This document shows positions 8,302 through 16,908 of a stretch of 64,000 bases of DNA, in pieces. The notes under the pieces are model-generated. The model did not search any database, was not told where the DNA came from, and saw nothing but the letters and a program-made list of their open reading frames with translations. Within the stretch, counting starts at the first letter, position 1, and each line of letters opens with the position of its first letter. The DNA is from Spirochaetales bacterium (GTDB taxonomy: Bacteria > Spirochaetota > Spirochaetia > JABEVK01), in NCBI GenBank assembly GCA_947478845.1, contig CANJXC010000012.1, forward strand, positions 1 through 64,000, read 5' to 3'. Both the position numbers and the translations under genes were made by a program.

Positions 8302-9244
8302 ACTCTCCGACCTTGCCCGAGTTCTGGGCCTAAACATAGCCACGGTTTCGCGGGCACTCAGGAACGATCCCCGGGTGAAGCTGGGTACCCGCCAGCGGAT
8401 TTTCGAGGAAGCAGAGCGACAAGGTTACAGGCCCAACGTCGCGGCGCGGGCCTTGGCCGAAGGACGCACCCGCACCATTTGGTTTGTGATCCCCGATCTA
8501 GAAATCGCCATTGCCCGCGAGCCGGCTTGGCATGCCAGTGATTTCCTTTTGGCCAAAGGGTACGATTTGCTGTTGGCCCAGCACCACAACGACGAGGCGG
8601 TGCTGGGCCGCATCCTCGAAAGAGCTTCGCGGGGAGGGGCCGACGGTGCCATCCTCCTGCCAGACCCATGGCCCCGAGGATTAACTTCGGTCGATTGGAA
8701 AAGTTTCCGCTTACCGTTTGTTTTCCTCGACCGCCGGCTTGAGGGAGCCCTCGAAGCGCCGGTTGTCACCAGTGACAATGCCGGTATTGCCTACAGCCTC
8801 GTGGTGCGTCTGGTTGTCGGGGTAGAAGGGCCAAGGCCGGATCTGGTGGTCAATGGTTTTAGTCTGCTGCACAAAAACTCCGCCGAGGTGGCCCGGCAAA
8901 GCGGAGTCAGTGCCGCATGCCACGACCTTAAGGTTCGTGAGTTTCGGGGAGAGGGCACCCCTGCCAACTGCAGAAAAGCGCTAGTTCTGGCCTCGTCTGA
9001 GGAGGAGGCTATGGGCATCTTCAGGCGACTTGGCTGGGAGGCACCGGTCGACTTTGGTGTTTTTGACGCTTGGCGTTCGAGCCCCTTGCCGGGCTGCAGG
9101 GTTCTTGTCGCGATTCAGAACTTTGAGGCTATGGCCCGCTCGGCCGTCGATAAACTGCTGGAACAGCTTGGGGGTGCCGACCTGGCAAGGAAAACACCCA
9201 ACGAAGAGCTCATTCCGGTGAGAGAAATCCGGGAGCTCGCGTAA
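8288..9244 (+). CDS. LacI-family transcriptional repressor
   Basis: 318 residues. Residues 1-55 hold the LacI helix-turn-helix and hinge (LSDLARVLGLNIATVSRAL, then YRPN-A-A-RAL). The rest is a periplasmic-binding-protein-like sensor domain, slightly shorter than the usual 330-340. The start chosen is the ATG at 8288, which overlaps the end of the alpha-mannosidase gene. A longer frame starting at 8219 would place unrelated residues before the HTH. Because it is cotranscribed with the mannosidase behind the CAAGCGCTTG operator, it is probably autoregulated and controls the debranching enzyme, mannosidase and transporter units. The inducer is unknown, likely a mannose- or galactose-containing sugar. 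Confidence 0.9.
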   Translation: MSAPKLSDLARVLGLNIATVSRALRNDPRVKLGTRQRIFEEAERQGYRPNVAARALAEGRTRTIWFVIPDLEIAIAREPAWHASDFLLAKGYDLLLAQHHNDEAVLGRILERASRGGADGAILLPDPWPRGLTSVDWKSFRLPFVFLDRRLEGALEAPVVTSDNAGIAYSLVVRLVVGVEGPRPDLVVNGFSLLHKNSAEVARQSGVSAACHDLKVREFRGEGTPANCRKALVLASSEEEAMGIFRRLGWEAPVDFGVFDAWRSSPLPGCRVLVAIQNFEAMARSAVDKLLEQLGGADLARKTPNEELIPVREIRELA

Positions 9245-9253
9245 GTGGCGGGG

Positions 9254-11197
9254 TCATTGGGATCTTACCCGAAAGAAAACGGAGCGATGAACCCCGAGCT
9301 GGGTTTGGTCTAGGCCCTGCGCCATGAGCTCCTTACCCGAAAGCGTCCATTGCCGGGTAACCTCTGTAATACGGCTGACTACGTAATTGCGCCCAGGGTC
9401 AAGGCCCTTAAGCTTCACCTTCGTCCACACCGCCGCATCATCGAGGCGGTAGGCCACCACCAGATGGTCGTCAGGTGAGCGGCTTAGTTGGAAAGCAGGG
9501 CAACGCTCCCCTTCACCGCGACGCTGGGGTTGGGCAGTTAGCCGCCTTACCGAGGCTTCTCTCACAAAGTCCAAAACCTGAGTCCGGAACAACTTGACCG
9601 CTTCGGCCACTAGCTCACGGCGCCGGCTGTCGAACTCCGAAAGCCTCAGAGACACGCCAAAATTGTGGGGCATGGCAGCCCGCAACAGGAAAACAAAGTC
9701 CTCGTCGCTCAATGAAAGGTGGTCGAGGCGGGCGTCGGGGTATCCACCCCTCCACTGCGACCACGACCAGTGCAGAATACTGGCCGGTGGAATCATCCGG
9801 CTGGCGCCCCAAAACACCTGAAGGTGGTGATCGGTATAGTCCGGATCGCTGAGAAACATGCGGTGCACATGTCGTGCTATTCCCAGGTCGAAGCGCAACC
9901 CCCCCGAAGCACAGGACTCGAGAATCACCTCGGGGTGCTGCGCTCTGAACTCATCGAGAACCCGATACAGCCCCTGGTAGTGAGCCAAAAGCCCGTCGGC
10001 CTCGCCATGTTCGTGCTCACTCGAGACGCACCCAAGGTCAGGGTCGATGTTGAAATCCAGTTTCACCCAGCGGGCGCCGGTCTTTTCAACCAACTGATGC
10101 AGGGAGTCTGCCACGAAACGCCGGCCGGCCTCGTTGCCCAAACAAACATAGCCCAAAAAGGTCTCGTCGTCGGGATCAATAGAAACAGTCATGGAACGGT
10201 AGGATGGGTCGGGCCTAAATCCCGGCCGCGCCTTGGCCAGCAGGTGCGGCGAGTTCTTTCTGAGCTGCGACTTCGCTCCTACCGCCTCGGCTTCTATCCA
10301 GATTCCTATTTCGGGCCCGGCGGCACGGACGTCGCGGCCTAATTGCTCGAGTCCTCCCGGGAAGCGCTCGGTGTTGACCTCGCTCCAGTCGCCGCGCTCT
10401 TGCTGCCAGTCGGAGGTTTTGTCCGGGCGGCCAAACCAGCCCGCGTCCACGGTCGCAACTTCCATACCCAAATCAAAGGCCACCGCAGCGTTGTCGCGGA
10501 TCACCTGCTCGCTGACCTCGGCATCCTCGTAAGGCCACCAGTGGTTCCACTCAACCGGATGGGTAGCCGAATACGGGCTCACAGGTATCCAGTTCGTCCT
10601 CACCGCCTCGGTAAGGCAGAAACAGGCCTCTTCCAGGTCGGGGCCCATCGCCACCACAACCGACGGAGCGGTGAGCGAAGCACCGGGTTTAAGCACCGTC
10701 TGGAAGCCCCAAGTCGCTATCCCGGCCGTAAGAACCCGGTCTGCCAGTAAATCCAAGTGCCAGTTCCCACTGTAAGCAACGGTGGCCACCAGCCCCCCGA
10801 GCGGGCTTTCAATTCCGAGCCACGGGCTCATACCGTTGGACGACCTTCCTGAGCGGGATTGCAGCCTTTGGTCGTGGTGGGTCGAACCAAAAATGGGGCT
10901 AAACTCATCCCCCCAGCCCGAACGGTAGGCAGAAGTATGCCATAAGCCTTCGGCTAAGGGCAGCCTCACCGGGTCGAGGCGGGTTGCCACCACCTCCTTG
11001 GCTCCCCGGTTTGTTAGTTCTAACGAAAACTCCCAGCAACCGGGTCCCAGCATCCGGATGCGGTGATGGGCTTCCACTTCGGTGGGTCCCCGGTCAGAAA
11101 CAAGCCGCCCGCCGGACACCTTTTCGTAGCTCCTGCGGTCGATTTCGACAACAAAACCGGGTAGTTGATGCCCCAAGGTGAGATCTTCGAGCTTCAT
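9254..11197 (-). CDS. GH36-type alpha-galactosidase
   Basis: 647 residues with a beta-sandwich N domain, then a TIM barrel. ARWVKLDFN places the nucleophile at Asp381. ESCASGG and RFDLG follow (427-438), and FLSDPDYTD (449-456) holds the acid/base aspartate. VDAGWFG and GIWIEAE are further family blocks. This is the melibiase-like arrangement, so alpha-galactoside hydrolysis is the best call, though related alpha-N-acetylgalactosaminidases exist. No signal peptide. It is the last gene of the binding-protein/permease operon: its ATG shares one base with the preceding stop (TAATG). Cleavage would act on imported galactosides. Confidence 0.85.
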   Translation of the reverse strand: MKLEDLTLGHQLPGFVVEIDRRSYEKVSGGRLVSDRGPTEVEAHHRIRMLGPGCWEFSLELTNRGAKEVVATRLDPVRLPLAEGLWHTSAYRSGWGDEFSPIFGSTHHDQRLQSRSGRSSNGMSPWLGIESPLGGLVATVAYSGNWHLDLLADRVLTAGIATWGFQTVLKPGASLTAPSVVVAMGPDLEEACFCLTEAVRTNWIPVSPYSATHPVEWNHWWPYEDAEVSEQVIRDNAAVAFDLGMEVATVDAGWFGRPDKTSDWQQERGDWSEVNTERFPGGLEQLGRDVRAAGPEIGIWIEAEAVGAKSQLRKNSPHLLAKARPGFRPDPSYRSMTVSIDPDDETFLGYVCLGNEAGRRFVADSLHQLVEKTGARWVKLDFNIDPDLGCVSSEHEHGEADGLLAHYQGLYRVLDEFRAQHPEVILESCASGGLRFDLGIARHVHRMFLSDPDYTDHHLQVFWGASRMIPPASILHWSWSQWRGGYPDARLDHLSLSDEDFVFLLRAAMPHNFGVSLRLSEFDSRRRELVAEAVKLFRTQVLDFVREASVRRLTAQPQRRGEGERCPAFQLSRSPDDHLVVAYRLDDAAVWTKVKLKGLDPGRNYVVSRITEVTRQWTLSGKELMAQGLDQTQLGVHRSVFFRVRSQ

Positions 11198-12066
11198 TAT
11201 TTTTGAGCCCTCAGGTTGCGGGTATTAACCACCCCGCCAACAGCAAGTCCACCCATGATGTACCGTGAGGCGAAGGTAAGAAGCAGAATTGGCACCAACG
11301 CCGTGACTACTAAACCCGAAGACACCAAAGGCTGGTTGGTCAAAAAGCGCCCGCCCATGAGGGCCAGCGTGGGGGTAAGAAGGCGCAATTCCCGGTCGGG
11401 GATTAGCATCAAGCCAAAGAGCAGTTCGTTCCACATGCCCAGGAACTGCAGAACTGCTAGCGCCGCCAGGCTCGAGGTTCCCAAGGGGATGAGGATAGAC
11501 CAGTAGGTTTGAAGGAAGCCGGCGCCGTCTATACGGGCCGCCTCGAGCGTTTCGGTAGGAATATCACGGAAAGCCAGCGAGAGAAAGAAGATGGCAAAGG
11601 GCAATCCCGTGACAACATAAACCACAATCAGCCCGCCATAGTTGCCCACCAGCCCGAGGTTCGAGAGCATCACGTAGGTAGGAATCAACAGTACCTGGCC
11701 GGGAATGAGCATCACCGAGACAAAAATGCTGGTGATGAGTCCCGCGCCCCGCACTTTGTATTTGGCTAACCCGAAGGCCGCGAAAGAGGCCACCGTTAAC
11801 TGCAGAACCAGGCAAACTGCGATAACGACAACGCTGTTGAGAAACGCCTGGGCAATATGATAATCAAAAAGAAGCACCTGGAAATTGTACAGCGTCGGAT
11901 TCATAGGAAGCCGGAAGGCGCTTTCCAGATAGTCTTGGTTGGTTCGCAAAGAGGTCGAGAAGACGAAAAACAATGGAGCCAAGATGGTCAGCGAGAGCAG
12001 AAGCAGGAGCAAGAACACAGGAAGCCGGGCAGAACGGCTGAGGGTCACCTTAGTGGATTCGGCCAT
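11197..12066 (-). CDS. ABC sugar importer, permease subunit (MalG-like)
   Basis: 289 residues with about six membrane helices, beginning with an apolar segment at 16-36. The cytoplasmic EAA loop ETLEAARIDGAGFLQTYW, which docks the ATPase, is clear. This is the second permease of a carbohydrate uptake transporter-1 system. It lies two bases after the first permease gene and has a GGAGGA site upstream. No ATP-binding subunit is encoded in the cluster, so a shared ATPase elsewhere (MsmK/UgpC-like) is expected. Confidence 0.92.
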   Translation of the reverse strand: MAESTKVTLSRSARLPVFLLLLLLSLTILAPLFFVFSTSLRTNQDYLESAFRLPMNPTLYNFQVLLFDYHIAQAFLNSVVVIAVCLVLQLTVASFAAFGLAKYKVRGAGLITSIFVSVMLIPGQVLLIPTYVMLSNLGLVGNYGGLIVVYVVTGLPFAIFFLSLAFRDIPTETLEAARIDGAGFLQTYWSILIPLGTSSLAALAVLQFLGMWNELLFGLMLIPDRELRLLTPTLALMGGRFLTNQPLVSSGLVVTALVPILLLTFASRYIMGGLAVGGVVNTRNLRAQK

Positions 12067-12068
12067 GG

Positions 12069-12953
12069 TCAGTTGTCCTCCGAAACCTTGAAGATCTTCG
12101 ACTGAAGAAGGGTCAGTACCCCAATGATACCGAACATCACCACGGCAAGGGCGGCGCCACCCCCAAGATTGCTGGCGGAAAAGGCCTTCTGATACACCAA
12201 GTAGTCGATGGAAGTGGTTTCAAACCCGGGCCCGCCCGCGGTCATCACAAAAATGAACCCAAACAGTGACGTGAAGGTGTACAAAACGTTGATGATGAAG
12301 ACAAAACCCAAAACCCGCACAATGTTGGGTAAGGTGATGGACCACAACCGCCGCCACCAACCGGCGCCGTCGAGGGCTGCGGCCTCAAACACTTCCGGAG
12401 CGATGGAGTTAAGGGCACTGAGAATCAGCACCGACTGGTAGCCGAAGCCAGACCAAACCAATGCGAAGATGATGATCCAGATCGAGTACGAACTTTCTAC
12501 AAAAAAGCTGATAGGACCGGTGCCCACCAAGCCGAGCAAGGAGTTAACAGGCCCATAATAGGCAAAAAGGGAGCGGAACATGATTCCGATAACGGCGGCG
12601 CTCAGCACGCTAGGAAGAAAAAAGACCACGCGAAAGAAGCGCCAACCTCGGATTTTTTCGAACAGCAGCACCGAGCAGAAAACAGCGAAGAGAACCACCA
12701 GAGGTACACTGACCATGAACTTGAGGGTCACAATCAGCACCTTGTAGAAGGTGGGGTCATGGAACACAGCGAGGTAGTTGTCCAGACCTCGCCAGTCAAA
12801 GTAGACCCCGTTGGATTTCGTGAACGAAATGAACACGGCAAACCCAACGGGATAAACAAAGAAGCCGAGGACCAGAATCAAGGCCGGTAAGACGGCACCA
12901 AACGCGATACGGTTCTCGCGTTGGTGCCACAACGGCAACGGGTTTGGCATCAA
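12069..12953 (-). CDS. ABC sugar importer, permease subunit (MalF-like)
   Basis: 294 residues, six predicted membrane helices. The EAA loop reads EVFEAAALDGAGWWRRLW, as in carbohydrate uptake transporter-1 permeases. The gene starts three bases after the sugar-binding lipoprotein gene and is followed at once by the second permease. The two would form the heterodimeric channel. Substrate is inferred from the neighbouring glycosidases to be an oligosaccharide containing mannose or galactose. Confidence 0.92.
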   Translation of the reverse strand: MMPNPLPLWHQRENRIAFGAVLPALILVLGFFVYPVGFAVFISFTKSNGVYFDWRGLDNYLAVFHDPTFYKVLIVTLKFMVSVPLVVLFAVFCSVLLFEKIRGWRFFRVVFFLPSVLSAAVIGIMFRSLFAYYGPVNSLLGLVGTGPISFFVESSYSIWIIIFALVWSGFGYQSVLILSALNSIAPEVFEAAALDGAGWWRRLWSITLPNIVRVLGFVFIINVLYTFTSLFGFIFVMTAGGPGFETTSIDYLVYQKAFSASNLGGGAALAVVMFGIIGVLTLLQSKIFKVSEDN

Positions 12954-12956
12954 AGG

Positions 12957-14279
12957 CTATTTACGGTTAGCGATCTCAGCCTTGTTGGCGGCTTCGAGCT
13001 GGTCTGCCGCCTCTTGGGGCGTTACTTTGCCCAGGAAAACGGCCGCATTCATTTTGTAGAACAGATCGATCACCGGCTGGGGCATCACGTTATCAAACGG
13101 GTACACCACGGGCTTCATGGCCTTGAGTTGCTCTGCCTGGGTGCGCAGGAAACTGTTGGTTAGCAAGGCAGGGTCTCCCTTGATGTGATTGGACGACTCT
13201 GTTTGGTTCAACGCTACGTACTTGTCCTGAACTTCTGGCCGAGCCAGGTACTTCAAGAACAACAGAGCTTCGTCCTGATGCTTGCTGTAGTTCGTGATCG
13301 AGACGGCCACCTGAGGTCCGCCTGCGACGGCTGTTGGGTTCTTGGCACCGGCTAGCATGGGCAGGAAGAAGGTTGAAACCTTGGTTGGGCCGAACTTGTC
13401 CTGCATATTGCCATTTTCCCAACTTCCCACGATGTAATAAGCGCCTTTTTCTTGCACAAAGCCCGCCGTGGACTCCCCGTTAGTCAAAGTTCCTCCGTCG
13501 GGGTTGGTCAGGCCGCTGGCACCGAAGTCGGCCCAAGCCTTGTACACCTTGACCATGGCTGCGTCGTTAACGGCCGTAGTGCCATTGAACATGTCAGTCG
13601 ATACGGTTTCACCGAGTTCTCCACCGAGAAGTCCACCGACGACCCACGCGCCCACGTAGCCTTCGAGGTCGGCCACAAAAAAGCCGTTTTTGCCTGTCTT
13701 AGCCTTGATGGTTTTGCCGTTAGCCAGCATTTCTTCCCACGTCGTGGGGAACTTATCGGGATCCAACCCGGCGGCCGAAACCATGGCGCGGTTTTCAAAA
13801 ACGGTGAAGTAGAGCCCAGCACCGTAGGGCATGGCCCATAATTTACCATCGGGTTTATAACCTTCCCGCACGGTGTTCCAACCGGTCATGCTTTCAATGG
13901 TTGTGGCGTCGAGCTTGCCATTCAAGTCAACAAAAAAGCTCCCATAAGAAAGCACGCCGCCCCCCGGATACTGCACCCGCAGGTCAGGACCGGTTTTGGC
14001 AATCGAAGCGGCCTGAAACTGGGCATTGTTGGCGGTGATGTCGCCGCCTTGTTGAACCACTTTGACTTCGATGTTGGGATTTTCTTTGGTGAAGTCGGCT
14101 GCGGCCTGATCAAGAAAGGATTTGGCCATGTCGGGTTTACCGTCTTCGAGCGTTTTGCCCAAAAGACCTGTGTCCCAAACGGTGAGGGTTACTTTTCCGC
14201 CTCCAGCAGAACAAGAAGCCAGTGCCAACACCAAAATGGCACTCATTGTAACGACAAACGAACGAACTAAACGATTCAT
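12957..14279 (-). CDS. Sugar ABC transporter substrate-binding lipoprotein
   Basis: 440 residues with a lipoprotein signal peptide: a charged start, an apolar core and the lipobox LALASC, with Cys23 as lipidation site. The mature part is an extracellular solute-binding protein family 1 domain (VTLTVWDTG near the N terminus, tryptophan-rich body). It should capture an oligosaccharide outside the inner membrane and deliver it to the MalF/MalG-like pair downstream. An AGGTGG site precedes the ATG. It is the first gene of a four-gene operon ending with the GH36 enzyme, behind a promoter that contains the shared LacI operator. Confidence 0.92.
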   Translation of the reverse strand: MNRLVRSFVVTMSAILVLALASCSAGGGKVTLTVWDTGLLGKTLEDGKPDMAKSFLDQAAADFTKENPNIEVKVVQQGGDITANNAQFQAASIAKTGPDLRVQYPGGGVLSYGSFFVDLNGKLDATTIESMTGWNTVREGYKPDGKLWAMPYGAGLYFTVFENRAMVSAAGLDPDKFPTTWEEMLANGKTIKAKTGKNGFFVADLEGYVGAWVVGGLLGGELGETVSTDMFNGTTAVNDAAMVKVYKAWADFGASGLTNPDGGTLTNGESTAGFVQEKGAYYIVGSWENGNMQDKFGPTKVSTFFLPMLAGAKNPTAVAGGPQVAVSITNYSKHQDEALLFLKYLARPEVQDKYVALNQTESSNHIKGDPALLTNSFLRTQAEQLKAMKPVVYPFDNVMPQPVIDLFYKMNAAVFLGKVTPQEAADQLEAANKAEIANRK

Positions 14280-14296
14280 AGTTTACCACCTGAGTC

Positions 14297-14326
14297 ATAT
14301 TCCAAGCGCTTGCAATTTTTGTCAAG
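14297..14326 (-). promoter_or_regulatory. Promoter with LacI-type operator before the sugar transporter operon
   Basis: On the minus strand TTGACA (14326-14321) is followed 17-19 bases later by an AT-rich -10 region (GGAATATGA). Between them sits CAAGCGCTTG (14312-14303), the same perfect decamer as at 5180-5189, here flanked by TTG and GAA. An operator between the -35 and -10 boxes would exclude RNA polymerase. This ties the importer and GH36 to the same repressor as the mannosidase. Confidence 0.75.
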
Positions 14327-14346
14327 GAAATCTGAGAGCGAGAGCT

Positions 14347-15084
14347 CTAGCTTTTGTTCATCGACTCAAACACGGCTTCACCTTTCTCGCGAAGACCGGC
14401 GGCTTGGCCCACAGCGATCTCGGGTAGGCCCGCTTCCAAGCCGTGAAACAGTTCCTTGGTGAAGGCCTCGAGCTCCATGCCACCATGGCTCGAATCGGGG
14501 TCGGCGCGAGCCTCTTTCCCCAGTTCGGTATCGACAGCCGGTGGGATGATCTCGATCACCTCGATGCCCTTCGATTTCAAACTGTGACGCATCGACATTG
14601 TGATCGAGTGCAAAAAGGCCTTGGTGGCGCAGTAGACGGTCAGGTGAGCTATGGGAACAAAGGCGAGACCCGAAGTGACGTTGATCACCGTGGCGCCGGC
14701 TTTGTCAGCCAGCATAGGAGTTAACAGATCGGTCAGCTGAAGGGCCGCGACCACATTGGTTTCCAGCTCTTGTCGCACTCTGGTGAAGTCCAGCCCGGAA
14801 CCGACGCCACCGACAAACTGTACCCCGGCATTATTGACCAGAATATTGGCGTTGGGGTGATTGGCGAGTATCCAGCGCACAAAGTCGAGACGGTGACGCT
14901 CGCCCGCCACATCACACATTTTGGTGACAAGACCAGGATGCTTGCGGGCCAATTCGACAAGTCGGTCGGAACGGCGGCCACAGATGATGACTTTGTTGCC
15001 CAGTTCAAGGAATCGAAGTGCCATAGCCAGACCAATGCCCGAAGTGCCTCCGGTAATGACAATGGTGTTTCCGGAAAGTTTCAC
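14347..15084 (-). CDS. Short-chain dehydrogenase/reductase
   Basis: 245 residues, classical SDR fold. The cofactor loop is TGGTSGIG (11-18), the NNAG motif is at 84-87, and the catalytic Ser138, Tyr151 and Lys155 (YCATK) are all present. CGRR after the second beta strand suggests NADP(H). It resembles the DltE-type subgroup of unassigned oxidoreductases, and the substrate is unknown. Translation starts at a GTG with a GAAGG site about ten bases upstream. It follows the sugar operon on the same strand but has its own upstream region, so it may be independent. Confidence 0.85.
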   Translation of the reverse strand: MKLSGNTIVITGGTSGIGLAMALRFLELGNKVIICGRRSDRLVELARKHPGLVTKMCDVAGERHRLDFVRWILANHPNANILVNNAGVQFVGGVGSGLDFTRVRQELETNVVAALQLTDLLTPMLADKAGATVINVTSGLAFVPIAHLTVYCATKAFLHSITMSMRHSLKSKGIEVIEIIPPAVDTELGKEARADPDSSHGGMELEAFTKELFHGLEAGLPEIAVGQAAGLREKGEAVFESMNKS

Positions 15085-15184
15085 CTTGTCACCTTCAAGC
15101 TCACAGTTTTTTTCTCTTCCATCTTTCTATTATCGTCGGGATCTCCCTCGAGTGGCAAGGGAGCGAGCTTGTCCGAAAAACTTA

Positions 15185-15213
15185 TTGAGCGAGTTGCCAA
15201 TCAGGGTTACAAT
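15185..15213 (+). promoter_or_regulatory. Leaderless-type promoter of the HAD nucleotidase-like gene
   Basis: TTGAGC (15185-15190), 17 bases, TACAAT (15208-15213), then six bases (GTTGTC) and the ATG at 15220. Transcription should start at or within a base or two of the ATG. No Shine-Dalgarno sequence is present. Confidence 0.7.
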
Positions 15214-15219
15214 GTTGTC

Positions 15220-15705
15220 ATGAAGACGAGTTACCGCCTGTTCCTGGATTTGGATGGGGTGTTGGCCGATTTTGATACAGGTGTGGTAAGGGCAACAGGG
15301 AAGCTTCCGGCCCAACTGGGCGACCAGGTGATGTGGCCCCTTTTGGCACGCACGCCGGGCTTCTACGACACGCTCCCGTGGACAGTCGATGGTGCCGTGC
15401 TCTGGGAGTTTAGCAAACCTTGGAAGCCAACCATCCTCACCGGCCTTCCGCGGGGGAATTGGGCAGAACGACAAAAACGGTCTTGGTGTGCGCGCGAGCT
15501 TGGCGCAGGGGTCGAAGTGGTCTGTTGCCTGTCGCGCGAAAAAGCTAAGGTGGCTGCCAGTGTGCTCGAAGAAGGTCAGAGGATGGTTCTGGTGGACGAC
15601 CGGCTCAAGCTGAAGGCTCCCTGGGAAGATGCCGGTGGTGAGTTTGTGTTGCATATCAGTGCAGCTTCGAGCATCGAGGCCCTGCGGAACTTGGGTATCA
15701 CGTGA
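15220..15705 (+). CDS. HAD-superfamily 5'(3')-nucleotidase-like protein
   Basis: 161 residues. The first HAD motif DLDGVLADFD is at about 9-18, the second appears as TILTGLP, and the third region is VLVDDR with the acidic pair. The layout and size resemble deoxyribonucleotidases of the NT5C type, but substrate is not certain. The ATG at 15220 is chosen because a promoter -10 box ends six bases upstream. An open frame extends much further upstream but antisense to the SDR gene. The next gene starts at a GTG overlapping this stop (ACGTGA), so the two are translationally coupled. Confidence 0.7.
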   Translation: MKTSYRLFLDLDGVLADFDTGVVRATGKLPAQLGDQVMWPLLARTPGFYDTLPWTVDGAVLWEFSKPWKPTILTGLPRGNWAERQKRSWCARELGAGVEVVCCLSREKAKVAASVLEEGQRMVLVDDRLKLKAPWEDAGGEFVLHISAASSIEALRNLGIT

Positions 15706-16895
15706 GCCTGCCCAACCGCAAAATCCTCGAAAGGCAGTATGAAGCCGACCGGCGCCTCAATGAGCTCATCCTACAGGAACTGGAGCAGCGGTTTCGAGGC
15801 TGGCTCGAGGCGGAAAACCTCCACGCCGGCATCAAAGTGCGGGTGAAAAGTTTTCCGAGTTGGTTCGACAAAGTGCTCAAGAAAATCCGCCACGGAGTGG
15901 ATCCCGAAAGGGTGCAGATCCACGATGTGCTGGGAATCCGGCTGGTATGCCCCTTTTTGGAAGATCTGAAAACGATAGAGGAACTGATTCGGCAAAACTT
16001 TGAGGTGCTGGAGGAAGAAAAGAAGGGCGCTGTGCAGAGCTTCAAAGAGTTTGGCTACAACTCGACCCATTTTTTGGTTTCCCTGCCCGAAGATTTGGTA
16101 GAGCAACTGGCTCTTAGTCCTCCTCTGCCTTGCGAAGTTCAGGTGCGGACGATTTTGCAGGACGCCTGGGCTGAGGTGGAGCATGAATTGATCTACAAAT
16201 CGAAGTTCTTGCCCTTCGACCAGCCACTCAAGCGAAAAATGGCTGCCCTGAATGCCAACCTCACCCTGTCTGACATCATTTTTCAGGAAATCCGCGAGTA
16301 CCAAAGGCAGCTCAACCACGAGCTCGACAAGCGGCGCCATCACTACCTTGCCACCGTCCAAACTCAGCCGGGGCCGTTGCGCGAGCTTGAGAGCGAGGAG
16401 CACCATACTCCCATCGACAACCTCGACCAAGCCCTGCTGGATGCACTGACCGCTCACAATTACAACCAGTACAAAAAAGCCATCAATCTGTATTCCGCCA
16501 TTTTGAAACTAGCCCCGCAACCTTTTGTCCAATCTTTGGTTCTCGTGCACAGGGGCATGGCCTACTTCTCCGAGTCGTTGTACGAAAACGCCCTCGATGA
16601 TTTTGATAGGGCTATTTCCGCCGACCCCCAAAACTCCAAAGCGTTCTTCTACCGTGGCACCGTGAGGCACTCGCTCGAGGAGTTTTCCCTCGCCATCACC
16701 GACTTCAGCCGCAGCTTGGAACTAGTTCCTTATCAACCAGAAACTTTAATGCTACGAGCCGAGAGTTTGGCCCGTTGTGGCCGCCTCGAGGAAGCCGGTT
16801 CCGATTGCGACGCGGTTATCGATCTAGAACCCGACAACGAGGCGGCCCACAAATTGCGGCACCGATTGGTGGTGGAAACAAACTTGGTGCGATGA
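15702..16895 (+). CDS. RelA/SpoT-domain alarmone synthetase fused to TPR repeats
   Basis: 397 residues. Residues 1-230 are a (p)ppGpp synthetase domain with its active-site blocks intact: KSFPSWFDKVLKK (49-61), DVLGIRLVC (75-83), GYNSTHFLV (118-126), EVQVRTILQDAWAEVEHE (145-162). No HD hydrolase domain precedes it. From about 245 to 390 there are four TPR-like helical repeats (for example YENALDDFDRAISADP, FSLAITDFSRSLEL). It is thus a small alarmone synthetase with a protein-binding tail. A bifunctional long Rel is also in the window (57757-59787). The GTG start overlaps the upstream stop. How it is switched on is unknown; the TPRs suggest partner control. Confidence 0.85.
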   Translation: MSLPNRKILERQYEADRRLNELILQELEQRFRGWLEAENLHAGIKVRVKSFPSWFDKVLKKIRHGVDPERVQIHDVLGIRLVCPFLEDLKTIEELIRQNFEVLEEEKKGAVQSFKEFGYNSTHFLVSLPEDLVEQLALSPPLPCEVQVRTILQDAWAEVEHELIYKSKFLPFDQPLKRKMAALNANLTLSDIIFQEIREYQRQLNHELDKRRHHYLATVQTQPGPLRELESEEHHTPIDNLDQALLDALTAHNYNQYKKAINLYSAILKLAPQPFVQSLVLVHRGMAYFSESLYENALDDFDRAISADPQNSKAFFYRGTVRHSLEEFSLAITDFSRSLELVPYQPETLMLRAESLARCGRLEEAGSDCDAVIDLEPDNEAAHKLRHRLVVETNLVR

Positions 16896-16901
16896 TACGA
16901 T
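16873..16901 (+). promoter_or_regulatory. Leaderless-type promoter of the beta-propeller gene
   Basis: TGGAAA (16873-16878), 17 bases, TACGAT (16896-16901), then seven bases to the ATG at 16909. The gene has no Shine-Dalgarno sequence. The -35 box matches consensus at four of six positions, so this example is moderate. It lies at the 3' end of the upstream synthetase gene. Confidence 0.5.
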
Positions 16902-16908
16902 AACGCCC

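Noticed and set aside
14770-15219. Long N-terminal extension of the HAD nucleotidase frame
   Set aside because: The extra residues are antisense to the SDR gene and unlike any HAD protein; the promoter box fixes the start at 15220.
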